A stretch of 6,002 bases of DNA from a bacterium. GTDB taxonomy: Bacteria; Campylobacterota; Campylobacteria; Campylobacterales; Sulfurimonadaceae. Each line of letters starts with the position of its first letter. Position 1 is the stretch's first letter. Positions 1 to 5,843 of the stretch are shown in pieces. A model generated the notes under the pieces. It was not told the origin of the DNA, did no database searches, and saw only the letters and a program-made list of their open reading frames with translations. A program made the position numbers and the translations under genes. The stretch covers positions 1 to 6,002 of the forward strand of contig JAHJFL010000135.1 of NCBI GenBank assembly GCA_018824795.1, written 5' to 3'.

Positions 1-474
1 AATAAAAGAAATGCAGATATCTTTGTGAGTATCCATGCTAATGCTGTAGCTAAAGCAAATGCCGATAATGCACACGGTATAGAGTGTTATTATCTTTCAA
101 ATTCAAGATCAAGCAGGGCAAAGAAAGTTGCAGCTAAAGAGAACTCAGCAGATTTAAGCGATATGAACTTTTATGGGAAAGAAAGTTTTTTAAACACTCT
201 TAATAAACATAATATTGTTGCATCAAATAAGTTGGCTATTGACCTCCAGCGGGGAATGCTTGGTTCTCTTGGCGGATATAGCAATGTACACGACGGTGGA
301 GTACGTGAAGGACCTTTTTGGGTTTTAGTCGGTGCACAGATGCCTTCAGTATTAGTGGAGGTTGGGTTTATCTCCCATCCGACAGAATCAAAAAGACTCG
401 TAGATAGAAGATATCAAAAAAGCTTGGCTACAGGACTTGCAAATGGTGTGGAGCGATATTTTTTAAACAATTAA
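1..474 (+). CDS. N-acetylmuramoyl-L-alanine amidase (Amidase_3), C-terminal part, 5' end outside window
   Basis: Zinc-dependent cell-wall hydrolase that cleaves the amide bond between N-acetylmuramic acid and L-alanine of the peptide stem. Family members act in the periplasm in daughter-cell separation and peptidoglycan remodelling. The frame is open from base 1, reading NKRNADIFVSIHAN, so the GTG at 25 lies inside the gene and is not its start. Visible Amidase_3 marks are the zinc-ligand His in SIHAN (codon 12 of the window) and the catalytic Glu in VLVEVGFISHPTE (Glu at codon 120, bases 358-360). The first zinc ligands, any signal peptide and any N-terminal AMIN-type domain lie upstream of the window. 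The protein ends nearly at the end of the catalytic fold (GLANGVERYFLNN, stop TAA 472-474), so there is no C-terminal SPOR or LysM domain. The next gene starts 47 bases downstream on the same strand with no convincing terminator between. Family call is secure; AmiC or AmiA naming is not. Confidence 0.93.
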   Translation, partial: NKRNADIFVSIHANAVAKANADNAHGIECYYLSNSRSSRAKKVAAKENSADLSDMNFYGKESFLNTLNKHNIVASNKLAIDLQRGMLGSLGGYSNVHDGGVREGPFWVLVGAQMPSVLVEVGFISHPTESKRLVDRRYQKSLATGLANGVERYFLNN

Positions 475-521
475 GACATTTTAATGTAATATGCAAACAG
501 ATATAAAAATGGAGCCTTTGT

Positions 522-1733
522 ATGAATATAGTAAATATTTCCAAGCAAAAAATATTCGACAGCAGGAACCAGGTTTATGCATATGAACTTTTATTTAAAG
601 ATGCTTCCAACCTTCCAACGACAATTTCGAGTAGTTTAAAAGGAACTGCACAGCTTATAGTCAGTTCAATAACAAGCAAAGAGTTAGATGAACTGCTTGG
701 GACTAAAACGCTTGCCTTTATTAATGTGGATGAAGAGGCATTTCTAAAAGGGATATTAGACGTTTTAGATAAAGACAGATTTATATTAAATATTTTAGAA
801 AATATTGAGCTCTCAGAAAAAGTTCTCGCAAAAATTATTCAATACAGAAAACGCGGTTTTAGGTTGTCTTTGGAGCATTTTGATTCAAGTGCAAAGATGA
901 TTATAAAATTTAAAAGTTTGTTTAACTATATTGATATCATCAAAATGGATGTTCTTTTGTCTGAGCCACAAAATTTAGAAAAAGTTATGGCGAAGTTTAA
1001 AGAGACAAGAGTCAAGCTCTTAGCCCAGAATATAGAAACAAAAGAAGATTTTCAACTTTACAAAGATATGGGATTTGATTTTTTTCAAGGCTATTACTTG
1101 GACAAACCAGAAACTATCGAGATTGTTGGTTCAAAAGATCCCACTCAGTTCATCATTCTTCAGCTTATAAAAATCATCAAGGATAACAATAGTACGGAAG
1201 AGCTGGAGTCCTTCATTAAGCGCCAGCCTGACTTGTCATACAAGCTGGTAGAGTTTTTAAATAACTCGAAAAATTTTGATGTTACTATAAACTCTTTAAC
1301 GCAGGTCATAACCCTTATGGGAAGAGATAAGTTACTTCGTTGGCTTTTAGTGTATTTGTACTCTGAGGCATCCAAAAACACAGCCTCAAAAACAATCCTT
1401 GAACTTGCACTCAAACGAGCTGAGAGAATGGAAAATGAAGCAAGTGATAAACTTAAAGATAAAGCCTATTTGGCAGGTATGTTTTCTATGCTCAGTTCTA
1501 TATTCGAGACGAATATCAAAGATTTAATGGGCCATATAAAAATGGATAGCGACATAACCTCTTTAGTCTTAGAAAAAAAAGGTGTTTTTGCAGGAAGTTT
1601 GATGCGGGCAGAACAAGCAGAACGAGATTATCTAAAAAAAATAATGCTAGCAAATTTTGAAAAGCTCAATACAACTGATCTTATTTATACCCTTGAAGAT
1701 GGCGGAGTAGATATAGAGAGCGATAAGTTTTAA
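522..1733 (+). CDS. EAL-HDOD domain signalling protein (YuxH-like), EAL site degenerate
   Basis: The 403-residue protein has the usual layout and length of YuxH-type EAL-HDOD proteins. An EAL domain spans about residues 1-200 and opens with KQKIFDSRNQVYAYELLF (EAL Glu at 22). It ends with a QGYYLDKPE block (189-197). An HDOD domain follows (about 205-390) with IKRQPDLSYKLVEFLNNS and INSLTQVITLMGRDKLLRWL. Catalytic positions are eroded: the Arg after the EAL motif is Lys26, LEILE reads L-N90-ILE, the DDF pair is Glu118-His119, and AEGVE is AQNIE (Gln169). Lys141 (IKMD) and Glu172 remain. Hydrolysis of cyclic di-GMP is therefore unlikely; binding or protein-protein signalling through HDOD is more plausible. 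Start ATG is preceded by GGAG at 511-514, 7 bases upstream. No signal peptide or membrane segment is seen, so it is cytoplasmic. It may form a short operon with the upstream amidase. Family is sure; role is unknown. Confidence 0.9.
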   Translation: MNIVNISKQKIFDSRNQVYAYELLFKDASNLPTTISSSLKGTAQLIVSSITSKELDELLGTKTLAFINVDEEAFLKGILDVLDKDRFILNILENIELSEKVLAKIIQYRKRGFRLSLEHFDSSAKMIIKFKSLFNYIDIIKMDVLLSEPQNLEKVMAKFKETRVKLLAQNIETKEDFQLYKDMGFDFFQGYYLDKPETIEIVGSKDPTQFIILQLIKIIKDNNSTEELESFIKRQPDLSYKLVEFLNNSKNFDVTINSLTQVITLMGRDKLLRWLLVYLYSEASKNTASKTILELALKRAERMENEASDKLKDKAYLAGMFSMLSSIFETNIKDLMGHIKMDSDITSLVLEKKGVFAGSLMRAEQAERDYLKKIMLANFEKLNTTDLIYTLEDGGVDIESDKF

Positions 1734-1752
1734 AGCTAATTATAGTTTAAGA

Positions 1753-1818
1753 CACTCAAATGAGCAAAGCCCATTTGAGTGGCAAGGACATTTATGTCCT
1801 TTGCAAACCCCTAAAGCT
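1753..1818 (-). repeat. Two-hairpin repeat element, copy 1
   Basis: First of two related non-coding elements. Read on the + strand, arms CACTCAAATG (1753-1762) and CATTTGAGTG (1772-1781) pair perfectly. GC 1764-1765 and GC 1769-1770 extend the helix past an A1763/C1771 mismatch. A second hairpin follows at once: GCA AGGACA (1782-1790), loop TTTA, TGTCCT (1795-1800), a bulged T1801, then TGC (1802-1804). The tail AAACCCCTAAAGCT (1805-1818) matches copy 2 at most positions. The minus strand is chosen because the A/C mismatch becomes a U-G wobble there. On that strand the element also lies just 3' of the phosphoesterase stop codon, as copy 2 lies 3' of flhA. Function is unknown. Confidence 0.72.
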
Positions 1819-1832
1819 TTTCGCATGAATGC

Positions 1833-1856
1833 AAAAGAGTTTTAAGACTCTTTTTT
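1833..1856 (+). terminator. Probable intrinsic terminator between convergent genes
   Basis: AAAAGAGT (1833-1840) pairs perfectly with ACTCTTTT (1847-1854) across a 6-base loop and continues into a run of six T (1851-1856) on the + strand. It would end transcripts of the EAL-HDOD gene about 100 bases after its stop. The phosphoesterase stop codon (1842-1844) lies in the loop. On the minus strand the hairpin ends in a run of four T, so weak two-way termination is possible. The stem is A/T-rich, hence only moderate confidence. A competing hairpin, CTTTT (1817-1821) with AAAAG (1833-1837), uses the same 5' arm. Confidence 0.55.
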
Positions 1857-2921
1857 GTATTCTAAATCACCTGCAACAGCTTCTTTGTCATTAATGATTT
1901 TTTCAATCTGTTGTTTGACCTTATCATAACGAAACTGCTCTTTAAAGCCCATGACCCTTCCTCCGGCTGCGTTTGGATGTCCACCGCCGTTTGTCCACTC
2001 TTTAGAGATTTGAGAGACACTTACCTGATTATTTGCACGAAGGCTCATTGTTCCTCTATAGCTTACATCGACAATAAAATCATACTCAGGAAATGCAAGT
2101 AAAAAGCCGTTGCCAATAATAGAAGTATTACCAATGCCATAGCTGAGGTAACCACGGTAACCTTTATAGTAAATAGTGTTTTTATCTCTTTGTCTTCCAA
2201 GAAGATTTACTATGTATTTTGTAGCTAAATTATCGAGAGTATCATTTTTATCTACTTTGAAAAAATCTTTTTTGAGTGTATGAATTTTTTCATCTAGAAG
2301 AATATGTGCATCCGGCTCATAGAGAAGTTCTGAAGCTTTATGAAGTAGAGAAATTTTATAATCATTATCTTCTTCTGGAAACATAACCTTGTTTAATTCT
2401 CGCGTTTCTGTCACAAGTCTCATACAAACTTTACCATATTCAAAGTTTTCAACTTCTTCTTGTTTCCATAAATCGACTGCGTTTACTACGTCAACATATT
2501 TACTCATCCACACAGGTTCATTGAGCTCAAAATTCTCTTTAACGTAGTCGTAGGTTATTTTTGTAGCACATCGTGTGACATCAAGATAGTACCACTCGTA
2601 TTTTTTAGCACTCTCCTCACCGCTTCCGTGGTGGTCAAGGAGTAAAAGTTTGACATCTTTATTTGCGTTGTTAAAGAGATGAATTTTATTGTTAATCCAC
2701 TTAGACTCATCAGCTGTAAGATTTAAATCTGTAACAAGAATGAGAGCAGGGCTATTATCATTTTCAATTGATTCTACAATCATCTCTAATTTTTGTCTTA
2801 CTTCCTCACCATAATTTGAGTTATAGTTTTTAATCTCATAGGGTGTGTACTTCATAATTAACTGACAGCTATAACCATCTAAGTCAATGTGAGAAAGATG
2901 ATATATTTTTCTGTTTTTCAT
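1842..2921 (-). CDS. DHH-DHHA1 family phosphoesterase, NrnB-like oligoribonuclease/phosphodiesterase
   Basis: Metal-dependent cytoplasmic phosphoesterase of the DHH superfamily. NrnA/NrnB members degrade 2-5 nt RNAs (including pGpG from cyclic di-GMP) from an end, and some hydrolyse pAp or cyclic nucleotides. From the ATG at 2921 (359 residues) the motifs are H11-I-D13-L-D15-G (motif I), D65 in ILVTDLN, DHH at 96-98 in LLLLDHHGSG, D150 in VNAVDLW, and the C-terminal DHHA1 glycine loop GGGHPNAAGG (312-321) that binds substrate. All expected metal ligands are present, so the enzyme should be active. The HxDLDG form of motif I resembles NrnB more than NrnA, but the substrate cannot be read from sequence. 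A TTG at 2927 also fits the frame (361 residues). ATG is preferred because AAAGG lies 9 bases upstream of it, but only 3 bases from the TTG. It is the last gene of the minus-strand block, separated from flhA by 165 bases of hairpins and probably transcribed at least partly on its own. Confidence 0.9.
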   Translation of the reverse strand: MKNRKIYHLSHIDLDGYSCQLIMKYTPYEIKNYNSNYGEEVRQKLEMIVESIENDNSPALILVTDLNLTADESKWINNKIHLFNNANKDVKLLLLDHHGSGEESAKKYEWYYLDVTRCATKITYDYVKENFELNEPVWMSKYVDVVNAVDLWKQEEVENFEYGKVCMRLVTETRELNKVMFPEEDNDYKISLLHKASELLYEPDAHILLDEKIHTLKKDFFKVDKNDTLDNLATKYIVNLLGRQRDKNTIYYKGYRGYLSYGIGNTSIIGNGFLLAFPEYDFIVDVSYRGTMSLRANNQVSVSQISKEWTNGGGHPNAAGGRVMGFKEQFRYDKVKQQIEKIINDKEAVAGDLEYKKES

Positions 2922-2947
2922 TTCCAATAACCTTTGTTTTTACTAAT

Positions 2948-2953
2948 ATTATG
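2948..2953 (-). promoter_or_regulatory. Possible -10 box for the phosphoesterase gene
   Basis: CATAAT on the minus strand sits about 27 bases before the ATG at 2921 and directly after repeat copy 2. It would give a leader of about 20 bases carrying the AAAGG ribosome site. No -35 box is recognisable, which is not unusual for sigma-70 promoters of this phylum. The region is AT-rich, so a chance match is quite possible. Confidence 0.3.
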
Positions 2954-3017
2954 CACAAAAACGAACAAGTCCGTTTTCGTGGCAGGGACAATTTGTCCCT
3001 TGCATCCCTCTAAAGCT
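2954..3017 (-). repeat. Two-hairpin repeat element, copy 2
   Basis: Second copy of the element at 1753-1818. On the + strand CACAAAAACG (2954-2963) pairs with CGTTTTCGTG (2972-2981), with one A2957/C2978 mismatch that is a U-G wobble on the minus strand. AC 2965-2966 and GT 2969-2970 extend it past the A2964/C2971 pair, which is the same mismatch as in copy 1. The second hairpin is GCA GGGACA (2982-2990), loop ATT, TGTCCC (2994-2999), bulged T3000, TGC (3001-3003). The tail ATCCCTCTAAAGCT ends at 3017. It lies between flhA and the phosphoesterase gene, about 70 bases after the flhA stop. Confidence 0.72.
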
Positions 3018-3018
3018 A

Positions 3019-3037
3019 CAAAAAACAAAGTTTTTTG
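3019..3037 (-). terminator. A/T hairpin with T-run downstream of flhA
   Basis: On the minus strand CAAAAAAC, loop TTT, GTTTTTTG form a perfect 8-bp inverted repeat. The 3' arm itself supplies six T. It follows the larger hairpin at the flhA stop by 6 bases. The stem has only two G-C pairs, so on its own it is a weak terminator. With the upstream hairpin it may reduce read-through into the phosphoesterase gene. Confidence 0.35.
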
Positions 3038-3043
3038 AGAACT

Positions 3044-3090
3044 ATAGCCAGCCTTATATACTTTTATGAAAAGTGCACAAGGCTGGCTAT
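3044..3090 (-). terminator. Long inverted repeat overlapping the flhA stop codon
   Basis: ATAGCCAGCCTT (3044-3055) and AAGGCTGGCTAT (3079-3090) are perfect 12-bp complements. Inside, ACTTTT (3060-3065) and AAAAGT (3069-3074) form a second 6-bp helix with a 3-base loop. A 4/4 internal loop separates the two helices. The flhA TAG (3087-3089) and one base of the last Lys codon are part of the stem. No T-run follows directly, so this may protect the flhA mRNA 3' end or pause polymerase rather than be a classic terminator. The hairpin is certain as sequence; its role is inferred. Confidence 0.5.
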
Positions 3091-5255
3091 TTGATGCTAA
3101 TTGAACCCATGACTTCAAAAGTGGCACTTGAATCTATCTCAGCGTGAGAAAGAGTAACCACATCTAAAGAGAAACGCTCAAATATCTCAGCAACCCCACG
3201 TCTAATCTGCGGATCGACAATAATAACAACCGGAGAAATTCCTTTTTGTAGAAGTTCAGCCGCTTTGGCACTTGTTGCCTGAATGAGTGCGTTTATCTCG
3301 CCAACATTGAGATTGAGGCTTCTTACCCCATCTTGTTCGCGTGATTTTTCAAGCATCATCTGCTCAGAGTTTGTGTCAAAAGTGAGGAGTCTGATAACAC
3401 CATCGTCACTTGAGTACATTTGTGTAATGATGCGAGAGAGTTTTGCTCTGACTTGCTCTGTGATAAGCTCAACATTTTTTGTATATTCTGCAATGTCTGC
3501 GGTTGTCTCCAAGATTGTAAGCATATCTTTGAGAGGAATTTTTTCATGTAAAAGTGCTTTGAGAATTCTCTGAATAAGACCAATAGAAGCAACTTTTAAA
3601 ACATCATCGACAATAACAGGAAAATCATTTTTAATTTTATTGATGAGTGATTGAACTTCTTGACGTGTTAAGAGGTCTTCAGCATTGCGTTTAACGAGTT
3701 CACTCATGTGTGTCGAGATAACTGTCGCAGGATCAACTACAGTATAACCGTTAATGATGGCATCTTCTTTCATCTCCGCAGGAATCCACATAGCATCTAG
3801 CCCAAACGCAGGCTCTTTTGTTTTTTCACCTGTGATTTCGCCCGTCGCCATTCCGCTGTCCATAGCCAAGAATTTGTCCGGAACAATTTTTCCTTCTCCA
3901 ATGGAGATACCTTTGAGCAAAATCTGATATTGCTGAGGTTGCAGGTGCAGGTTGTCACGGATACGAACTTGTGGCATAAGAAAACCATAGTCCGAAGCAA
4001 TTTTACGTCTCATAGAGCGAATACGCTCAAGTAAATCGCCTCCTTGAGAACTGTCTGCCAGACGAATGAGTTGGTACCCAAGAGTAAGCTCCAGCATCTC
4101 GACTTTGAGAATGTCTTCTAGCGCAGCTTCTTCTTCTTTTGCAATCTCTTCATTTGTCTTTTTAGGTCGCATGGCAGCTTGTTCTTTGTCTTGCGTTTCT
4201 TTTGTCTTTTGACCGACAATAGGACCAATATTCATAATACTCAGTTCGCCTCTGTCGTATTTATAAATAGACCAGCCTAAAAGTGCAAACATAATGCCGA
4301 CAAAACCCATAGAAGCTGTAGGAAGACCTGGAACAAGGGCAAATAGAATCATAATGAAACCAACAATCATCATGATCTTTGCATTTCCCATCATCTGATT
4401 GATGGTACCTTCTGCAAAGTTCTCCCCATCACTAGAACTTCTGGTAATCATAATACCTGTAGCAGTTGAAATGATAAGTGCGGGAATTTGTCCGACTAAA
4501 CCATCTCCGATAGTAAGAAGTGTGAAAGTTGAAGCACTGGCACTAACGGTCATTCCATGTTGGAAAACACCAATAAGAAAACCGCCGATGATGTTGATGA
4601 GTGTAATGATAATACCCGCAACAGCATCTCCTTTTACAAACTTACTCGAACCGTCCATTGCTCCGTAAAAGTTTGCATCTTGAAGAATTTCTGCACGTCT
4701 TGCCTTTGCCTGTGCATCGTCGATAAGACCTGCGTTTAGGTCGGCGTCAACAGCCATTTGCTTTCCGGGCATAGAATCGAGCACGAAGCGAGCTGCAACT
4801 TCTGCAACTCTTGTTGAACCTTTTGTAATAACCATAAAGTTTATGAGGACAAGAATGGAAAAGACGATAATACCTATAACAAAGTTTCCACCGACAACAA
4901 AGTTACCAAAGCTGGTAATAATATCACTCACACCTGCATCGCCTTCATGACCATGACTTAAAATCATTCTTGTTGTTGCAATATTCAGTGCGAGTCTAAA
5001 AAGCGTAAGAATAAGAATGAGAGTTGGAAATGTAGTTAAGTCTGTCGGCTTTGGAACGTAGAGTGAAATAAGTAAGATTAAAACTGCCAAGGCCATAGAA
5101 ACAGTTAGAAGTATATCTAAAACTGCCGACGGTAGCGGTACAATGATGATTGCAAGTATTGCCATGACAAAAATGACAACACTTAAATCTCTTTGTCCAA
5201 GAAGGAAGTTTAAGCTAGTGCCTATTTGCTGTCTTATGGTGAGTTTTCTTGCCAA
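3087..5255 (-). CDS. flhA: Flagellar type III export gate protein FlhA
   Basis: Inner-membrane core of the flagellar export apparatus. It forms the nonameric export gate that couples ion flow to secretion of rod, hook and filament subunits, and its cytoplasmic domain docks chaperone-substrate complexes. The 722 residues fit the family length. The N-terminal half holds about eight membrane segments (roughly 25-42, 44-66, 74-92, 115-142, 210-231, 245-269, 292-310, 312-331). The conserved cytoplasmic FHIPEP loop includes LDSMPGKQMAVDADLNAGL (159-177) and KGDAVAG with Asp210, probably the counterpart of essential Asp208 in Salmonella. A charged linker (about 345-380) leads to the cytoplasmic domain, with MPQVRIRDN, AFGLDAMWIP and VDPATVISTHMSEL. 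Start is TTG at 5255, 2 bases after the regulator's stop, with only a weak AGAAG upstream. The next ATG (Met31) would remove the first membrane segment, so TTG is preferred and translational coupling is likely. The stop lies in a long hairpin. Confidence 0.97.
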   Translation of the reverse strand: MARKLTIRQQIGTSLNFLLGQRDLSVVIFVMAILAIIIVPLPSAVLDILLTVSMALAVLILLISLYVPKPTDLTTFPTLILILTLFRLALNIATTRMILSHGHEGDAGVSDIITSFGNFVVGGNFVIGIIVFSILVLINFMVITKGSTRVAEVAARFVLDSMPGKQMAVDADLNAGLIDDAQAKARRAEILQDANFYGAMDGSSKFVKGDAVAGIIITLINIIGGFLIGVFQHGMTVSASASTFTLLTIGDGLVGQIPALIISTATGIMITRSSSDGENFAEGTINQMMGNAKIMMIVGFIMILFALVPGLPTASMGFVGIMFALLGWSIYKYDRGELSIMNIGPIVGQKTKETQDKEQAAMRPKKTNEEIAKEEEAALEDILKVEMLELTLGYQLIRLADSSQGGDLLERIRSMRRKIASDYGFLMPQVRIRDNLHLQPQQYQILLKGISIGEGKIVPDKFLAMDSGMATGEITGEKTKEPAFGLDAMWIPAEMKEDAIINGYTVVDPATVISTHMSELVKRNAEDLLTRQEVQSLINKIKNDFPVIVDDVLKVASIGLIQRILKALLHEKIPLKDMLTILETTADIAEYTKNVELITEQVRAKLSRIITQMYSSDDGVIRLLTFDTNSEQMMLEKSREQDGVRSLNLNVGEINALIQATSAKAAELLQKGISPVVIIVDPQIRRGVAEIFERFSLDVVTLSHAEIDSSATFEVMGSISIK

Positions 5256-5257
5256 GA

Positions 5258-5662
5258 TTAGTCTTCTAAAATATCTGCTAAAGTAAGATCAGCTAAAAAA
5301 AAGTCAATTTTCAGTTGGAGCTTATTTAAAAATGGCCAAATAGAGCAAATATCAGCCTTGTCAGAGGGGCAGTTTTTAGTTGACGGTGCGCAATCAAAAA
5401 CAGCAGGAGCTTTTCCTTCAACAGAAGACATAACATCGAGCATATTAATCATTTTAGGCTCTTTTGCAAGAGCAAATCCACCGTTAACACCTTTATACGA
5501 CTTGAGAATATCACTTTTTGCAAGTGATTGAAGTATCTTTGCTAAGAAACTCTTTGAGATTGAAAGCTCACGGGATAGCGTGTCGCTGTCCATAGGCGTA
5601 GTTGCTTTTGATAATACTATAAGTGATAAAATTGCGTATTCACTGGCTTTGGTTATTAGCAT
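5258..5662 (-). CDS. Rrf2-family winged-helix transcriptional regulator, putative Fe-S type
   Basis: Small DNA-binding regulator of 134 residues, the usual Rrf2 size. The N-terminal part MLITKASEYAILSLIVLS and the helix-turn-helix region (about 26-50, LSRELSISKSFLAKILQSL) match the family. The wing carries KGVNGGFALAK (57-67). Three cysteines, C91, C98 and C106, lie where IscR and NsrR bind an iron-sulfur cluster, with C-x6-C-x7-C spacing. Cluster binding and redox or NO sensing are therefore plausible but inferred. Targets are unknown. It is divergent from rpsO and overlaps the same unit as flhA: its stop is 2 bases before the flhA TTG. ATG at 5662 has no clear Shine-Dalgarno; only A/G-rich AGAAAAG precedes it. 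A perfect TATAAT lies about 30 bases upstream. I recall the same rpsO/regulator/flhA order in C. jejuni. Confidence 0.9.
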   Translation of the reverse strand: MLITKASEYAILSLIVLSKATTPMDSDTLSRELSISKSFLAKILQSLAKSDILKSYKGVNGGFALAKEPKMINMLDVMSSVEGKAPAVFDCAPSTKNCPSDKADICSIWPFLNKLQLKIDFFLADLTLADILED

Positions 5663-5692
5663 GGGGTACTTTTCTATTTAAATTTGATTCTG

Positions 5693-5698
5693 ATTATA
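5693..5698 (-). promoter_or_regulatory. Probable -10 box of the Rrf2-flhA unit
   Basis: An exact TATAAT on the minus strand lies about 30 bases before the regulator's ATG and would give a leader of roughly 24 bases. Upstream there is an AT-rich stretch with T-runs but no TTGACA-like box, as is common for the main sigma factor in Campylobacterota. It is the best promoter match in the divergent spacer. No sigma-28 or sigma-54 flagellar promoter pattern was seen ahead of flhA. I saw no convincing palindromic operator beside it. Confidence 0.55.
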
Positions 5699-5774
5699 TC
5701 TAAAGAAGTTAAAAAATTTGTTTATCTTATTTTTAGATTTTATGAGGGTAAATAAAAATAAAGAATACTTACTG

Positions 5775-5838
5775 TACAATTCCACTTCAACTTTATATGA
5801 ATATATATAAACGTTAGATTATTATACCCATCAGGAGG
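5775..5838 (+). promoter_or_regulatory. Candidate rpsO promoter and leader with strong ribosome site
   Basis: TACAAT at 5775-5780 is a reasonable -10 box and would give a leader of about 57 bases. An A/T inverted repeat, TTTATAT (5792-5798) with ATATAAA (5805-5811), lies in the leader. The Shine-Dalgarno AGGAGG (5833-5838) ends 5 bases before the ATG and is the strongest ribosome site in the window. CCAT (5828-5831) could pair with ATGG (5844-5847) around this site. The promoter position is tentative; the Shine-Dalgarno is clear. Confidence 0.4.
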
Positions 5839-5843
5839 CTATT

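Noticed and set aside
25..27. GTG at 25 as the start of the amidase
   Set aside because: The frame is open to base 1 and the upstream residues continue the conserved family block before SIHAN, so this is an internal Val codon.
476..487. Small inverted repeat ACATT/AATGT after the amidase stop
   Set aside because: A 5-bp A/T stem with a 2-base loop and no T-run is too weak to call a terminator.
1739..1744. TATAAT on the minus strand just after repeat copy 1
   Set aside because: It would drive antisense transcription into the end of the EAL-HDOD gene. A chance match in AT-rich DNA is the simpler explanation without transcript data.
1740..1826. 28-residue cysteine-rich minus-strand frame through repeat copy 1 (starts MRKALGVCKGHKC)
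   Set aside because: The five cysteines are eye-catching, but no Shine-Dalgarno precedes the ATG. The copies differ by single-base loop changes that shift frame, so structure rather than protein appears conserved.
2918..3127. 69-codon minus-strand reading frame through the flhA-phosphoesterase gap
   Set aside because: It overlaps the flhA end, the hairpins and repeat copy 2 and has no ribosome site or recognisable domain. Its frame is not kept relative to copy 1, because the loop length differs by one base.
5663..5760. Palindromic operator for the Rrf2 regulator near its promoter
   Set aside because: Only short A/T dyads such as GAT/ATC are visible, with no clear extended two-fold symmetry.
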